A stretch of 64,000 nt of DNA from Lasiosphaeria ovina (Eukaryota > Ascomycota > Sordariomycetes > Sordariales > Lasiosphaeriaceae), in assembly GCA_033439765.1 (NCBI GenBank), contig JAULSN010000004.1, forward strand, positions 444,001 through 508,000, in the 5' to 3' direction. The position numbers were made by a program, and so were the translations under genes. Shown here one piece after another: positions 11,168 through 20,692 of the stretch. The notes beneath the pieces are model-generated. The model was not told the DNA's origin. It did no database searches and was given only the letters and a program-made list of their open reading frames with translations. How positions within the stretch are numbered: the stretch's first letter is position 1; each line of letters starts with the position of its first letter.

Positions 11168-12463
11168 GATTACGGTGCAGTGGCTTTCGGAGTAGAGTTA
11201 GAGACCACAAGGCGGTGAAGTGTTCTACTCCGAGCGTACTTCTCTGAGTCTTGTTTATGAGTTGTACAAGGATAAAGAATAGAAGTATAAGCAGTTATCA
11301 GCGGGTAGGATGGAAAAATAAGTAAGTAAAAGAGTTGGATCCAGGCTATTTTAACCAAGCTAGGTAAGGTAGATGCTAGAAAGGTTGGTGGAGTATTGTA
11401 GTTGGAGTTGGCACTGCAAGGCGCCTTACCCGCGCATTATATAGAGAATACCTGGGACGTTCACCTGCTTGGCCACTCGGGGGTCTCCGGGCGATTTATG
11501 TATTAGGGCCCCTATCGAACAAGAGACGTAGGTAATCGGTTAGATAATTAGGCTACTTGTCACGGCTGGCCGTGTGTCACAAGCATCAACTGAGGTCCAG
11601 GGTTTGGGCCGCCTACGGCACATCCAAGCTCTTTATCTATCGTTTGGTATCACGTACTGTACAGGGTGTGATGGAAGCTAACTAGAAATGTACGTGAGGT
11701 ACATGTACATGTACTGTACATACACAAGTACCGTACATTGGAGACGCATTTCCACCGCTTTTCCACATTTCATTCTCGCTACAAAGGCCGCTGTGTAATC
11801 ACTGGTGCCTCTAGCCAAGGTAGTTTAGGACAGGGCCAGATTGAAGTAAGCTCGGCCTGCGATTTGTGAGGTTTTGGGGGTGCGAGGCGCGACGACGTTG
11901 TGTCCATCCCTCGGGCCGTCTGATGTTTTAGGGCTAAGCCGGGCCGGCCGGTTGGCTCCAGGCCATTTCAGCGCCGGATTTATGCACGCTAATTATTAAG
12001 GTTACGTATGCCGGGCTATCCCCGCTGCTAGTTCGGCACCGTATCTACATAATAGAAGCCTCTAAACCCCAAAGTAAATTTAAACTAATGTGTGGTTGGA
12101 AGGGAGAGAGGTGCAACCGTCTTAGAATCATTAGCGATATCCCTTCCAAGTTGTAGCCGAAGGGGGGACGATGGCCAACAGCGAAAATACCACCGAACGT
12201 CGAGCGCTGGATAGCCTCGACGGCCCCAGCTGGCCAGTTTCCCACGGTCCCCCCCGACACGTCTTCAACCCAAAGCTTGCATGTTGTTGTGGGCAGCGGC
12301 CCCAACGCTCGCGAGGCTCGATGGCGAAGGCCATGGGCCCAATGTTTGAGGACTGGCTCGGCGGGCATCCGCGGGGCTCCGCCGGGGTTTAGGGGTGTGC
12401 ATTGACTTTTCCGTTGGGGCCTAAACATTGGATGGAATACGGAGTATATACCGCTTAATTATT
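11168..12463. other. intergenic, A+T-richer, palindromes
   Basis: The left ~300 bases are the putative promoter of the 259-aa Met-Cys gene. A nested GTAC-type palindrome lies at 11687-11739. A GC-rich island at about 12150-12420 has open frames on both strands (127 aa minus, 73 aa plus), but neither resembles a family nor is one clearly preferred, so I leave them uncalled. It may be a relic of an inserted element. Confidence 0.5.
11687..11739. repeat. nested palindrome (GTACATGTAC type)
   Basis: Outer arms AATGTACG (11687-11694) and CGTACATT (11732-11739) are inverted copies. Between them lies GTACATGTACATGTAC, itself nearly self-complementary. On single-stranded DNA or RNA this could fold into a hairpin or cruciform. 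No gene overlaps it. Confidence 0.6.
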
Positions 12464-12756
12464 ATTCTCGTTCGTTTGTGAATTGAACTAAGTCCGGATA
12501 GCTGGGGCATATACCTGGTCCCGTCCTCAGTTCACATTTCTCTTCCGCAATTGCTATTTGTCTCTGGTAACTAGCCTAAGAAGATATTCTCGCTTTGATT
12601 GGACCTCCTGACGAGAGAACAAAAGAGGACCGATCGATCACGATTCCCGAAAAAAATGTAAGGCCAATACGGAGTACAAGAGTAAAAGAGAAAAGAAATG
12701 TACCTGGGCCGAGGACTAGGCATTCGGCCTAGTTCAATTCGCAAACGAACGAGAAT
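12464..12756. mobile_element. MITE-like element with 27-bp terminal inverted repeats
   Basis: The 293-bp segment is bounded by inverted repeats. The left end reads ATTCTCGTTCGTTTGTGAAT and continues TGAACTA. The right end, read on the minus strand, is ATTCTCGTTCGTTTGCGAAT and then TGAACTA: 26 of 27 positions are identical, followed by a partly matching stretch. The interior is A+T-rich and non-coding, with poly-A runs and a TACGGAGTA motif. Size, long inverted ends and lack of coding capacity fit a miniature inverted-repeat transposable element. No clear target-site duplication is seen at the outer edges (left flank ...TTAATTATT, right flank GATATGTC), so the superfamily cannot be named; a decayed duplication or a slightly different boundary is possible. 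Confidence 0.65.
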
Positions 12757-13459
12757 GATATGTCAGCGGTATCGAGTAGGTGAGCCAAAAATGCAGGGAG
12801 CCAGAAGTCAGCATATTCTCGCCAAAAGAGGCACTTTTTGACCGTACCCAAGGTAGGTTGGTTCCAGCTTTATTTTTCATGGCCCCGTGACGGGCATTGA
12901 AGATCAATACCAAGTGCTCGGTATGCCACTGCGGTAGCTGGTAGCTGCAAGGGCTGAACTTCGACGGGCATCCCATCACTTCTGGCTTCCACTTTAACGA
13001 CACAAAGAAGCAATATATATCAGTTATGAGCAGCACGATGGTGATAAAGGAGTTTCCAGGGATACATGAGGTACCTCGCGAGTTCTGCCCTACCAGCTGC
13101 TGACTCAAGAAACCCGTTCATGGCACGGACAAGCCAACAGCCTACAAAGACACAAAAGGACATAATCTCATCATAAATTGCAAGGGTATCAGGGCGCGCG
13201 CTCTCTGTTGCTCGCAAAATAAAAGAATTGGCCGGTGTCCGACGCGGAAGGGTATAACACTTGGAACACCATCGCTCCAGCATAAAGCTTCTTCCCAATC
13301 GCCAACTCGATATACATGTTACACATAGACCTGACATGCACACAGCGTGCTTTTCATGTCTTCATTCCAAAAAAAAAAAAATTTCCGTCTTTTGCACCCG
13401 TTTCGATTATACAGCCATGTACATGTTCGAATGCCGCCGCGGCGGCATATCATCTCGTG
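12757..13459. other. intergenic, 3' flank of ABP2-like gene
   Basis: The region contains the 3' end of the minus-strand ABP2-like transcript and a poly-A tract at 13370-13381. A minus-strand open frame at 13020-13343 has no family resemblance and no clear codon preference, so it is not called. Confidence 0.5.
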
Positions 13460-15621
13460 TTATTGGGTCTGAGCATGGCCTCTGATGGATTCCATCACCT
13501 TGGTCCGCAGCAGGGTCAGCTCTTTGTCGCGTTGCTGGAGCATGCCTGCCATTTCCTTGTATTTTCGCTGCCAATACTCGGCCGTCATTGGCTCGTCGTT
13601 GCCATTGGTGGTGGCGGCCGCGTCGTCGATGCCGCCCGTGGTGGACCTGTCGACGTCGTCCTTGGTGGTGGTGGCGGCGGCGGCGGCGGGAGTCGCACGC
13701 TTCCTCCACTTATCGTGCATCACCGTCTCCTCCATGGTGTAGCTACCGCGGATGTCCCCCATGCGCAGCTCCCAGGCGCAGTAGTAGCGGTTGCGGTCGG
13801 CCAGCTGCTCGAGCCGCGTGACGCGCAGACTTCCCGTCTTCATCATTATCTTGCCGCCTGCCAGCGCCGCCAGGTTAATGAGGAACGCCTCTTTGGTCGT
13901 CGCGGCCTTGAGGAGGCTCTCGATTACCGTCTGCGTAACTCCCCAGGCCTCGTCGACGCAGCAAGGCGCGATCCGGTTGCCTTGGGCATCGTACCAGCTA
14001 GCGGTCAAGAGCTCAAACATGAACATGCCCTCGAGCTCGTCCTTATTCGTGCGGTCCGAACGGTCCTGGAAAAAGATGCGCGGGTGGCCTTGCGTCCCGT
14101 TGATGGGGGCCGTCTGGCCTGCAAATGACCCGTTGTAGCTGGGCACTATGCCGGCATGGCCGGTTACCCCGAGCTGAGGTACCAAATTGTCAAGAGACTG
14201 TTGGTGTGTCTGCCCATTCACCATTACCACGGGTGGAGCGGGTGGGGCAGGCGGAGTCGGAGCCGGCGCGGCCGGCAAGGGCGGCGTTGCAAGTCGTACT
14301 TCACCTCCGACACGTTCTGGTACTTGTAGCGATAGCCTACTTCTCTTGGCTGGCCGAGACGGTCCGTTTTCTTGGGTAGGCGTGTACTGTATTGGGCTCT
14401 GCACCAGCTGAGGTGGTTGGGGAGGAGCAGCTAGAGGTGCAACCAACGGCGGCACTGAAGGCGGGCGACTCAAGGCAGGGTCCGTGGTGCTCTGAGATGT
14501 TGGATTTATCTCGGGCGTCGGGGATGGTATCTTGAAAGTGTGCATGTCCGAAGCCGGAAAGGCCGAGAACGGCCCGTCGGGGTGGCCGGTTCGGTTGATA
14601 GGCGGCCTGCCCCGTGTTTTGCCGCCGGTGCTCGTCGCGCCGGTTCGCCAAGCAGATGAAACGACCTTAGCTCCGTGTCGTCTGTTTGCGGCCCTGCCCT
14701 TCATTGGGGTGATGGCTGACTTAGGCTCCTCTCCCCAGAATGATTGCCTAGTGGACGGCGTGATGGCAGACTGTGGGTGGGGGTAAGCAGTGAGGGGCGT
14801 TTGGGCAACGTCGTTGTTCTGGTTCCAGGGAGGGTTAGGGGGTTGCCCCATAGGTGTGTGCGCATTGAGCCTCGAAGGGTCTGACACAGGGAAAAGAAAG
14901 ACGCTCCCTCTCCCGTCCGGGTGAGCTGTCCACGGCTCAAACTCGTCTGGTTGGGGCGATGGGCGCTGAGACGGCGACTTGTTGGTGTCGTCGTCGTCTG
15001 GCCTCTTCCTTCCTCTCCGGGGCTTGATCTGCGGAAGGAGGGCCCGCAGGGCCATGTCGTCCTCGGCAGCGACCCCATCTCGCTCTAGGTCAGCAACCGG
15101 GGTCTGGTCCGAGGGAATCTCGGTCCAATAGGGATGCGGGCGGTTCAACAAATACTCAAAGAAGGCATCGACGTGCATCGAGTGCATCCAGCGCTGTAGG
15201 TCTGTGTTAACTTGGCCCCGTCGGCTTCGCGAGGCGGCGCATGCATTCATACCTTGAGCCGTACGGCATATTGCTGTATCTTCTGGGAACTCTGACCCTT
15301 CTCCTGATCTGGGGGCTCGACGCCGAGCTTCAAGGCCAACTCGGCCCATGTCTTGAGCTCTCTGGCCTCGAGTTGCTTGATGAGCTCAAAGAGGGTGAAG
15401 GTACTGAAACTCTTGCCGCCGCTCTTGGGGGGCGTCCGAAAGGCCTCGCGCAGGGCAGCCGAGTCGGTATCCGTAGGAACACCGGGGTTGCAGAATAGGA
15501 CGAATGCGACATAGGCATCGTCGAAAGAGAGGCTGGTGACATTTCTATCTGGCAACTCTCGCCGCGGCAATGGCGGCGGACCCAATGATGCGGTCACAAC
15601 AGGCTGCGGCGGGCGTTGCAT
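13460..15621 (-). CDS. abp2: ARS-binding protein 2 (Abp2) homologue
   Basis: Minus-strand exons are 15621-15253 and 15193-13460, with a 59-nt intron (GTATGA...CCTACAG), giving about 700 aa from the ATG at 15621 (MQRPPQPVVTASLG). The N-terminal 180 residues form the conserved Abp2 region: SFDDAYVAFVLFCNPGVP, then FSTFTLFELIKQLE, then, across the splice, RWMHSMHVDAFFEYLLNRPH. This is a compact helical domain. In fission yeast, Abp2 binds autonomously replicating sequences and takes part in DNA replication. A second conserved block near the C terminus (about 520-640, MFELLTASWYDAQGNRIAPC... then RNRYYCAWELRMGDIRGSYT) is followed by a coiled coil (YWQRKYKEMAGMLQQRDKEL). The middle is disordered and rich in Pro and Ser, with AT-hook-like KPRRGRKRP at about 190 and TRGRPP at about 340. 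The assignment rests on the N-terminal domain; the DNA target here is unknown. Confidence 0.72.
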
Positions 15622-18600
15622 CTTTCCGCGCAAGTTGGCGTGGTGAGTTCCCCTAGCCGAGCCCTATCATCGATTTTGTCTGGGCAAGTCGAAGCGGCGC
15701 AAGCAGGCACCTAGGCAAGCAAGGGTAGAGTGACAGGCATTAATGGCCAGAGAAACTGGTGTCGCGGCAGGATCTCGACACGTCCCTCCCCCTCGGTTGG
15801 CCTCTGTCGAAGGCCACGAGCTCGGGGTGAGGCGGATGGGGATGTGGCTGGTGAGCGTGGGGAAAGGAGTGAGTTCCGGTTCTCTCATCAGATGAAAGTC
15901 GGTAAAATAAAAATGACCCTCGTCACGTCGCCAATCAGAGTCTTTGGTCGGCGTAGGTCTTTAGTCTTCTTCCCCTGCCCCTCCCAGACACCCAACCATC
16001 GGCTGCAGGCTGGGGACGAATTCAATCAATTGTATCAGGGCTTGAGGTGGTGTTGCTGTGTCGTCAGCCCTGATGGCCATGATGGCGTCGCTGAGTGAAG
16101 ATGATGAAGAGCGATGGGAGGACAGCACGACGCACGACGTTGACTGTTACCGTGCCTTTGGTTAGTTCCAATTCAGCCGCGCCTTACTTGGTGTGACCAA
16201 GACTACACTCGTCTTGCACTAGCGTCCGCCCCCTTGGCTCATTTGGGATGAAGAGACTGGGGTTGATGGGTGTCTGGGCGCTAAAAATAGGTTACCCACC
16301 TTAACCGTGCCTTCCCCATTTCTGCTTTCAGCTCAAATCCCCCAGGCCCAGAATACCATCTCTCGATGCAACTCGAATGCCGCCTGTCGCTTGATTGTTT
16401 TTGCAGAATTCCGGTGCTCTCCTCTCGGTCAAGTACGTCTAAACTTGTGTAGGTATCTTTGGGAATTCTCCGCAGTGTGGGTGGGAGTGCAGATTAAGTC
16501 AAGGTCGCGCATGCTCCGCACCAATTACCAATTAAGGGCATTGGTCGCCTGAAGTAGGCCTAGGCCCGATGCCTGTTCACCGCTAAACCATCTAATCTTT
16601 AGCTCCTTGTGTTACGGTAATTCCTGGTATGTACCATACCCGTGGTTTCTGGACAGCTTCTTCTAAGAGACACCCGCTAGCGGACTCCTCTGCGGCGGTG
16701 ATCTTCAATCGTCTCCGTCATTTCGGAAATTTAGGAGTGCTTTGTGTGTCCTGATGGCCTTTCTGCAACCGTCGTAGTCGTAGCCGGCGTATCGTTTATG
16801 GTCACAGGTTTTGTGTTTTGGGTATAGACCGCCTCTACCCTTTTTTGCACATGACGGGCTGCTGGAGTTGCAAAAGTATCCGTTGGGTAGGTGTGTATGC
16901 AAGAAGGTAGAGATGGAAATGGACAGCTGCCGATAGCATTAGAGGCTGATCTTGATGGGGCGAGTTTTGGGGATGCAATGCTACTCTGTCGGTGCTTGTG
17001 CATGTTTCGTTTCCATGGTCTTGACGGGATGTAGGCGACACCTTTATACCACAGTTCTGTCAGGCACTTATCTACAGCAAGCTACCTATCTATCTGGTAG
17101 ATGTCTCGAAACCCAAGCCCATTTCCCAGCCCCATTATATCGCAATGTATTTTTCTCTTTCGTCTAGGTGCTCTAGGAGCAAACTCCACAGTTAAGCATG
17201 TATCGTAATGTGTGTTTTCTCCCCTCTGGCTTGGTGTTGCATGTCATGCTATACTCCCTTTCCTTTGCTCTTCCCCTGTCGTGCTTAGCTTGATCGATCT
17301 CGGCAATCGCAATCGCAATCGCAATCGCAATCGCAATCGCAATCGCAACAAGGCCATCGGCCCATCGCAGATTAAGGCCGAGCAAAAGGCAAGCAAGGTC
17401 AAGGTGGAATCGAGAACGTCCTGTGACGCAGCCCGTCTGGAACCAACTCCACTGAGCATAACCGAATGCCCTTGGCCGAATGCTGGGCCTTAACCGGATG
17501 CCCTTGGAAAGGTTGCATGGAAGTTATGGACAGCCAGAGGTGCCCCAAACCACGACAGCCCAACATCCATGTCTACCTCGTCGAACTAACCGCAAAGAAA
17601 GCCAAAACGTGATGTTTGGCCGTTGTTTAGGTCCTCGTGTTGGAGGAGCTCTGGCAGGCGGTGCTCGCCAGAGTGGCCCATTGCTTGGCGTGGGGTGAGG
17701 CGGAAGATCTTGGGCCCACTTGCACTAGCCCTTGAATAAACTGCTAGTTCGGCACTTGCCGCAAAATAGGGAAGACCTACAAACCCTGAAATACCTATAT
17801 ATCACATAGATAAGGTGCCTATCTTCGAATGAACCCAAACATTTCCCCTGCTTTTGGTCATTGATATGCTTCAACCCCCTTTCTCTCTTAAAGGAAAAAA
17901 AAAGAATACTCCTTTTGCCGCAAATCCGTGACGATGTTCTTTTCATCTGGGCGAACCCCTACGGCGCAGGCGGCCTCGTCCCAGCTTCATCCCATCTCAA
18001 CCCCCGGATCGCAACCCGGCCCAATTCCACTTCCCACGCGATGGATCGGCGGCACAGAGCAGGGAGAGTATAGGTTGCCCGCACGGCGAGGTCTGTTCAA
18101 GGAGTTTCGTACGCACGAAGCAGGCCCGGTTCAAGGCAAATGGCCCAAACTGCCGCGGGCAAAGAACTTTGGTCAATCCGTGCTGTAAGGAAAGTGAGTG
18201 TGGTTGGAAGAGAGATATGACCTTGGGCTTCGGTTTGCCTGTGGTATTTTGTAATGTGCCCAATACCAGGCCACCTGGGTCAGATGAGCAAGCCAGACCA
18301 GGCTTGGATCCGGTACCTTCGTACCTACCTCCCCTCCTAGGTTGGTTTATAACAAGTCGCACCGAGGCCTGGGCCAGAAGTTGGGACTCGTTAACGGGCT
18401 CCTCCCTATTCCTACCACCGGTGCAGTGAACCGACGTGCTCCGAGTGTGTAAGACACAAGGTGCTCGCATCTCCCAGGCTACAGAATAAAGGCAAGGCAA
18501 ACACTTCCTCATCAGCCGTCCCAGACTCCAGCACTGTCGACTACGGAATATACCCAATATAGAGCTCCACATTTTGTTCTTTATTTCGTCATCTACCTAT

Positions 18601-18645
18601 CCCATCTATCTTCTCTCATCATCCTTTTGCTGTTACGCCGCAGTC
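15622..18645. other. 3-kb intergenic region with microsatellite
   Basis: Bases next to 15622 are the promoter of the ABP2-like gene. A (GCAATC)n repeat lies at 17303-17348. Short open frames on both strands (for example a Cys-containing minus frame at 16705-16902 without an ATG) are not supported as genes. The right ~150 bases, with pyrimidine-rich CTATCTTCTCTCATCATCC, are the probable leader of the next small gene. Confidence 0.5.
17303..17348. repeat. GCAATC hexanucleotide microsatellite
   Basis: Seven to eight uninterrupted GCAATC units. They fall in no supported gene; translated plus-strand frames read Asn-Arg repeats. Confidence 0.9.
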
Positions 18646-19198
18646 ATGTGCATAACTACCAATGACCCTACCAAACCCGACGGTACCAACTGTCAATTGT
18701 ATAAAACAACGGGAAAACATTGCCTTTTCTCGGAGATTGACGCTCTAGATGAGGGGAGGTTAAAGAAAGAAGGGCGAGAGCAGCCCTTGGGAGGGAACAG
18801 AAAATACGGCAAGATGCAATGGCCGCGGCGGTTCTTGGGGAGAACGAAGACACCGCAAGAACAGAGGTTGCTAGAGGACACATTCAAAGCAATGAATGTT
18901 GCACACCCGTCATTCCGTGCCAGCGCCACTATACCCCCCGAGGAAGTTGGAAAGGCAAGAGCAGAACAAGCAGCCAGAGCGAAGCTGCGGCAAGAGTAAC
19001 AAGAGCAAAAATGTGCGAAGAGCGCCAAAAGGCCGTGAGAAGGGATGTGGAGCTGAAAGCGAAACTTGCAGCTCTGAAGAAAAAAACAGGAACAGGAACG
19101 AGCTAGATGCACTCTCCCTAGCACCACTACTCCCGACACCGCAGGTGCCGGCAAGCAGAACACCCCTAACACCAGGCCATAACGAGGTGACTCGCTGA
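18646..19198 (+). CDS. Met-Cys small protein, third member, unknown function
   Basis: It starts at the ATG 18646 in CGCAGTCATGTGC, giving MCITTNDPTKPDGTNC with Cys at 2, 16 and 26. It then has a basic, charged region (MQWPRRFLGRTKTPQEQRLL) and an Ala/Lys/Glu helix. Read straight through, the frame stops at 18999 (117 aa). A 76-nt intron from GTAACA at 18996 to CTTGCAG at 19071 would remove that stop and give 158 aa ending at 19198 with a Pro-rich tail; I give the spliced extent. The donor is not the commonest form, so both versions are possible. It shares general layout (Met-Cys start, few N-terminal Cys, charged helical tail) and start context with the two minus-strand neighbours, but pairwise similarity is weak. 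No family is recognised. Confidence 0.45.
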
Positions 19199-20692
19199 TA
19201 GGCCGAACTGAGATGAGCAGCTGTTATGCTTAGCTAGATCTCGGGATCTGGCTTCGGGGCTCTAGTCTCAAGACGAGGCTGAGGAGGAACGGAGTTGGGT
19301 GATTGAACTATGGAGCCGAGGTCAGGCCTCAACTCAAGCTAGTCTTAGAAAACCCCAGTACCCTCTTTTATGTTTGTTTTTGTCCTGCATCTATAGCAAC
19401 TAGCGGCAGCTAGTACTGCCTGTCCCTTTTTGAGATTTAGTCACACTCATTTTCTCTCTTTCTGAGATGCATTGTTATCTTCCAGTTCCAGGGTATGATT
19501 TCTCTCGTATAAAGTCCCACCCACGGGGACACCTTTGGGATAACTAACAGTGTCAAGTTGTCGAGCGAGATCGCCAGCGGACAGTGGGGGCACCTTTAAG
19601 ACGACAGCCTCGCATGCCAACAGCTAAACGGAAGAATCGAACTACTGAACTACCTCAGTTCTTTGCAACAACAAACGCGGCAGAGATAGCCTTGGTACCA
19701 ATTGTATGTTAACAATCGAAAAACACGCCGTACAGTAACTAGACTAAGGGCCCAACATCTCTCGTAGAAGTCTTTGGAAGAGGCTGAGCACGAATGTAAG
19801 TTAAATCATTGGTGTATTCGTCGTATGTATCCGTATGTGCTGCGTAATGCCGCCCTCGCGTTTCCGGGTTCCGAAAACCAACCTTCAGACAGCTTTCAAG
19901 TTGGACATGTGCGCAATGAGGATATAATGTGCATCATACCAGGCGAAAAGTTCAATGTGGTGTCTTGTCGACGACGTCTATCGCTACCTAGTTTGTGGGA
20001 TTCAGACTTAGGTGGTGAAAGGCGGATCGTGCACAGTTGATGCAAGGACACCACCTAGTTGGCAATTCACAGCCTCAGGCCACCATGCAGTAGCACATGA
20101 GATGGGGCGGGAATGTCAGGGGCTGACGAATTGGAGACTCGCGTTGGATTTAAACTCGTGGTTAGCGGCTGGCTCCATCCAGACGGCTCCACAACAAACC
20201 TCCAAGGTCCCGTCGTGAACCAGCAGGGTACGTCTTCCCTTGTCTCTAGACTCCGGACTGCTCTCAGGTTGACCGATTGATCAATAACCGCACCAGACTG
20301 GCCGACGCCTGGTTGCAGCTCTCCCCGCCCAGACTGACGTACTGAGAGACAGACCGATACACCAGCAAGGGGGCTGGCCGTCCTGATGGTCGCCAATAAT
20401 CGCGACATGTGTTGACCCGTTTTCGATTCGCCCTGTTGGTTCCACCTGTCTTCGCCCTCGTTTGCCCCTTCGTTCGCACGCCCGCTCTCGTTTCTCGACC
20501 TGCTCTACCGAGTACCGAACCCCCGCCGCAGACAAGCTCCGGACATACACCAACAGTCTTTTGATTTGGACACATACGCCGTCGAAAGTCCCTAGCGACT
20601 ACCACGCACGGCCTCCTTGTCTTGCGCCGTCGCCCGCCCGCCAAAGTCCCCAATCCCAATCCTCCGAGTCGCCCCCGGGCTACGGCGTTACG
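19199..20692. other. intergenic, promoter side of the type II membrane protein
   Basis: Nothing coding is supported. The right ~250 bases (from about 20440) are pyrimidine-rich, in frame with the next gene and without an in-frame ATG, so I take them as 5' leader. AGATCTCGGGATCT at about 19235 is a small inverted repeat. Confidence 0.5.

Noticed and set aside
12025..12039. Exact 15-mer CTGCTAGTTCGGCAC shared with 17741-17755
   Set aside because: A few such 15-mer matches are expected by chance in 64 kb, and the flanks do not align.
12045..12428. 127-aa minus-strand frame with ATG in a GC-rich island
   Set aside because: The opposite strand is open as well, no family resemblance is seen, and the open frames can be explained by GC-rich composition.
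13020..13343. Minus-strand frame with several Cys near its start, as a fourth Met-Cys protein
   Set aside because: It begins at GTG, the Cys pattern does not match the other members, and it lies in the 3' flank of the ABP2-like gene.
16705..16902. Minus-strand Cys-containing frame (NGYFCNSSSPSCAKKG...) as a small secreted protein
   Set aside because: It has no ATG (it begins at TTG), a stop lies just upstream, and no splice join in phase to a plausible signal-peptide exon could be found.
20462..20692. N-terminal extension of the type II membrane protein
   Set aside because: The frame is open but starts at TTG; the first ATG at 20693 is followed directly by the basic segment and membrane anchor.
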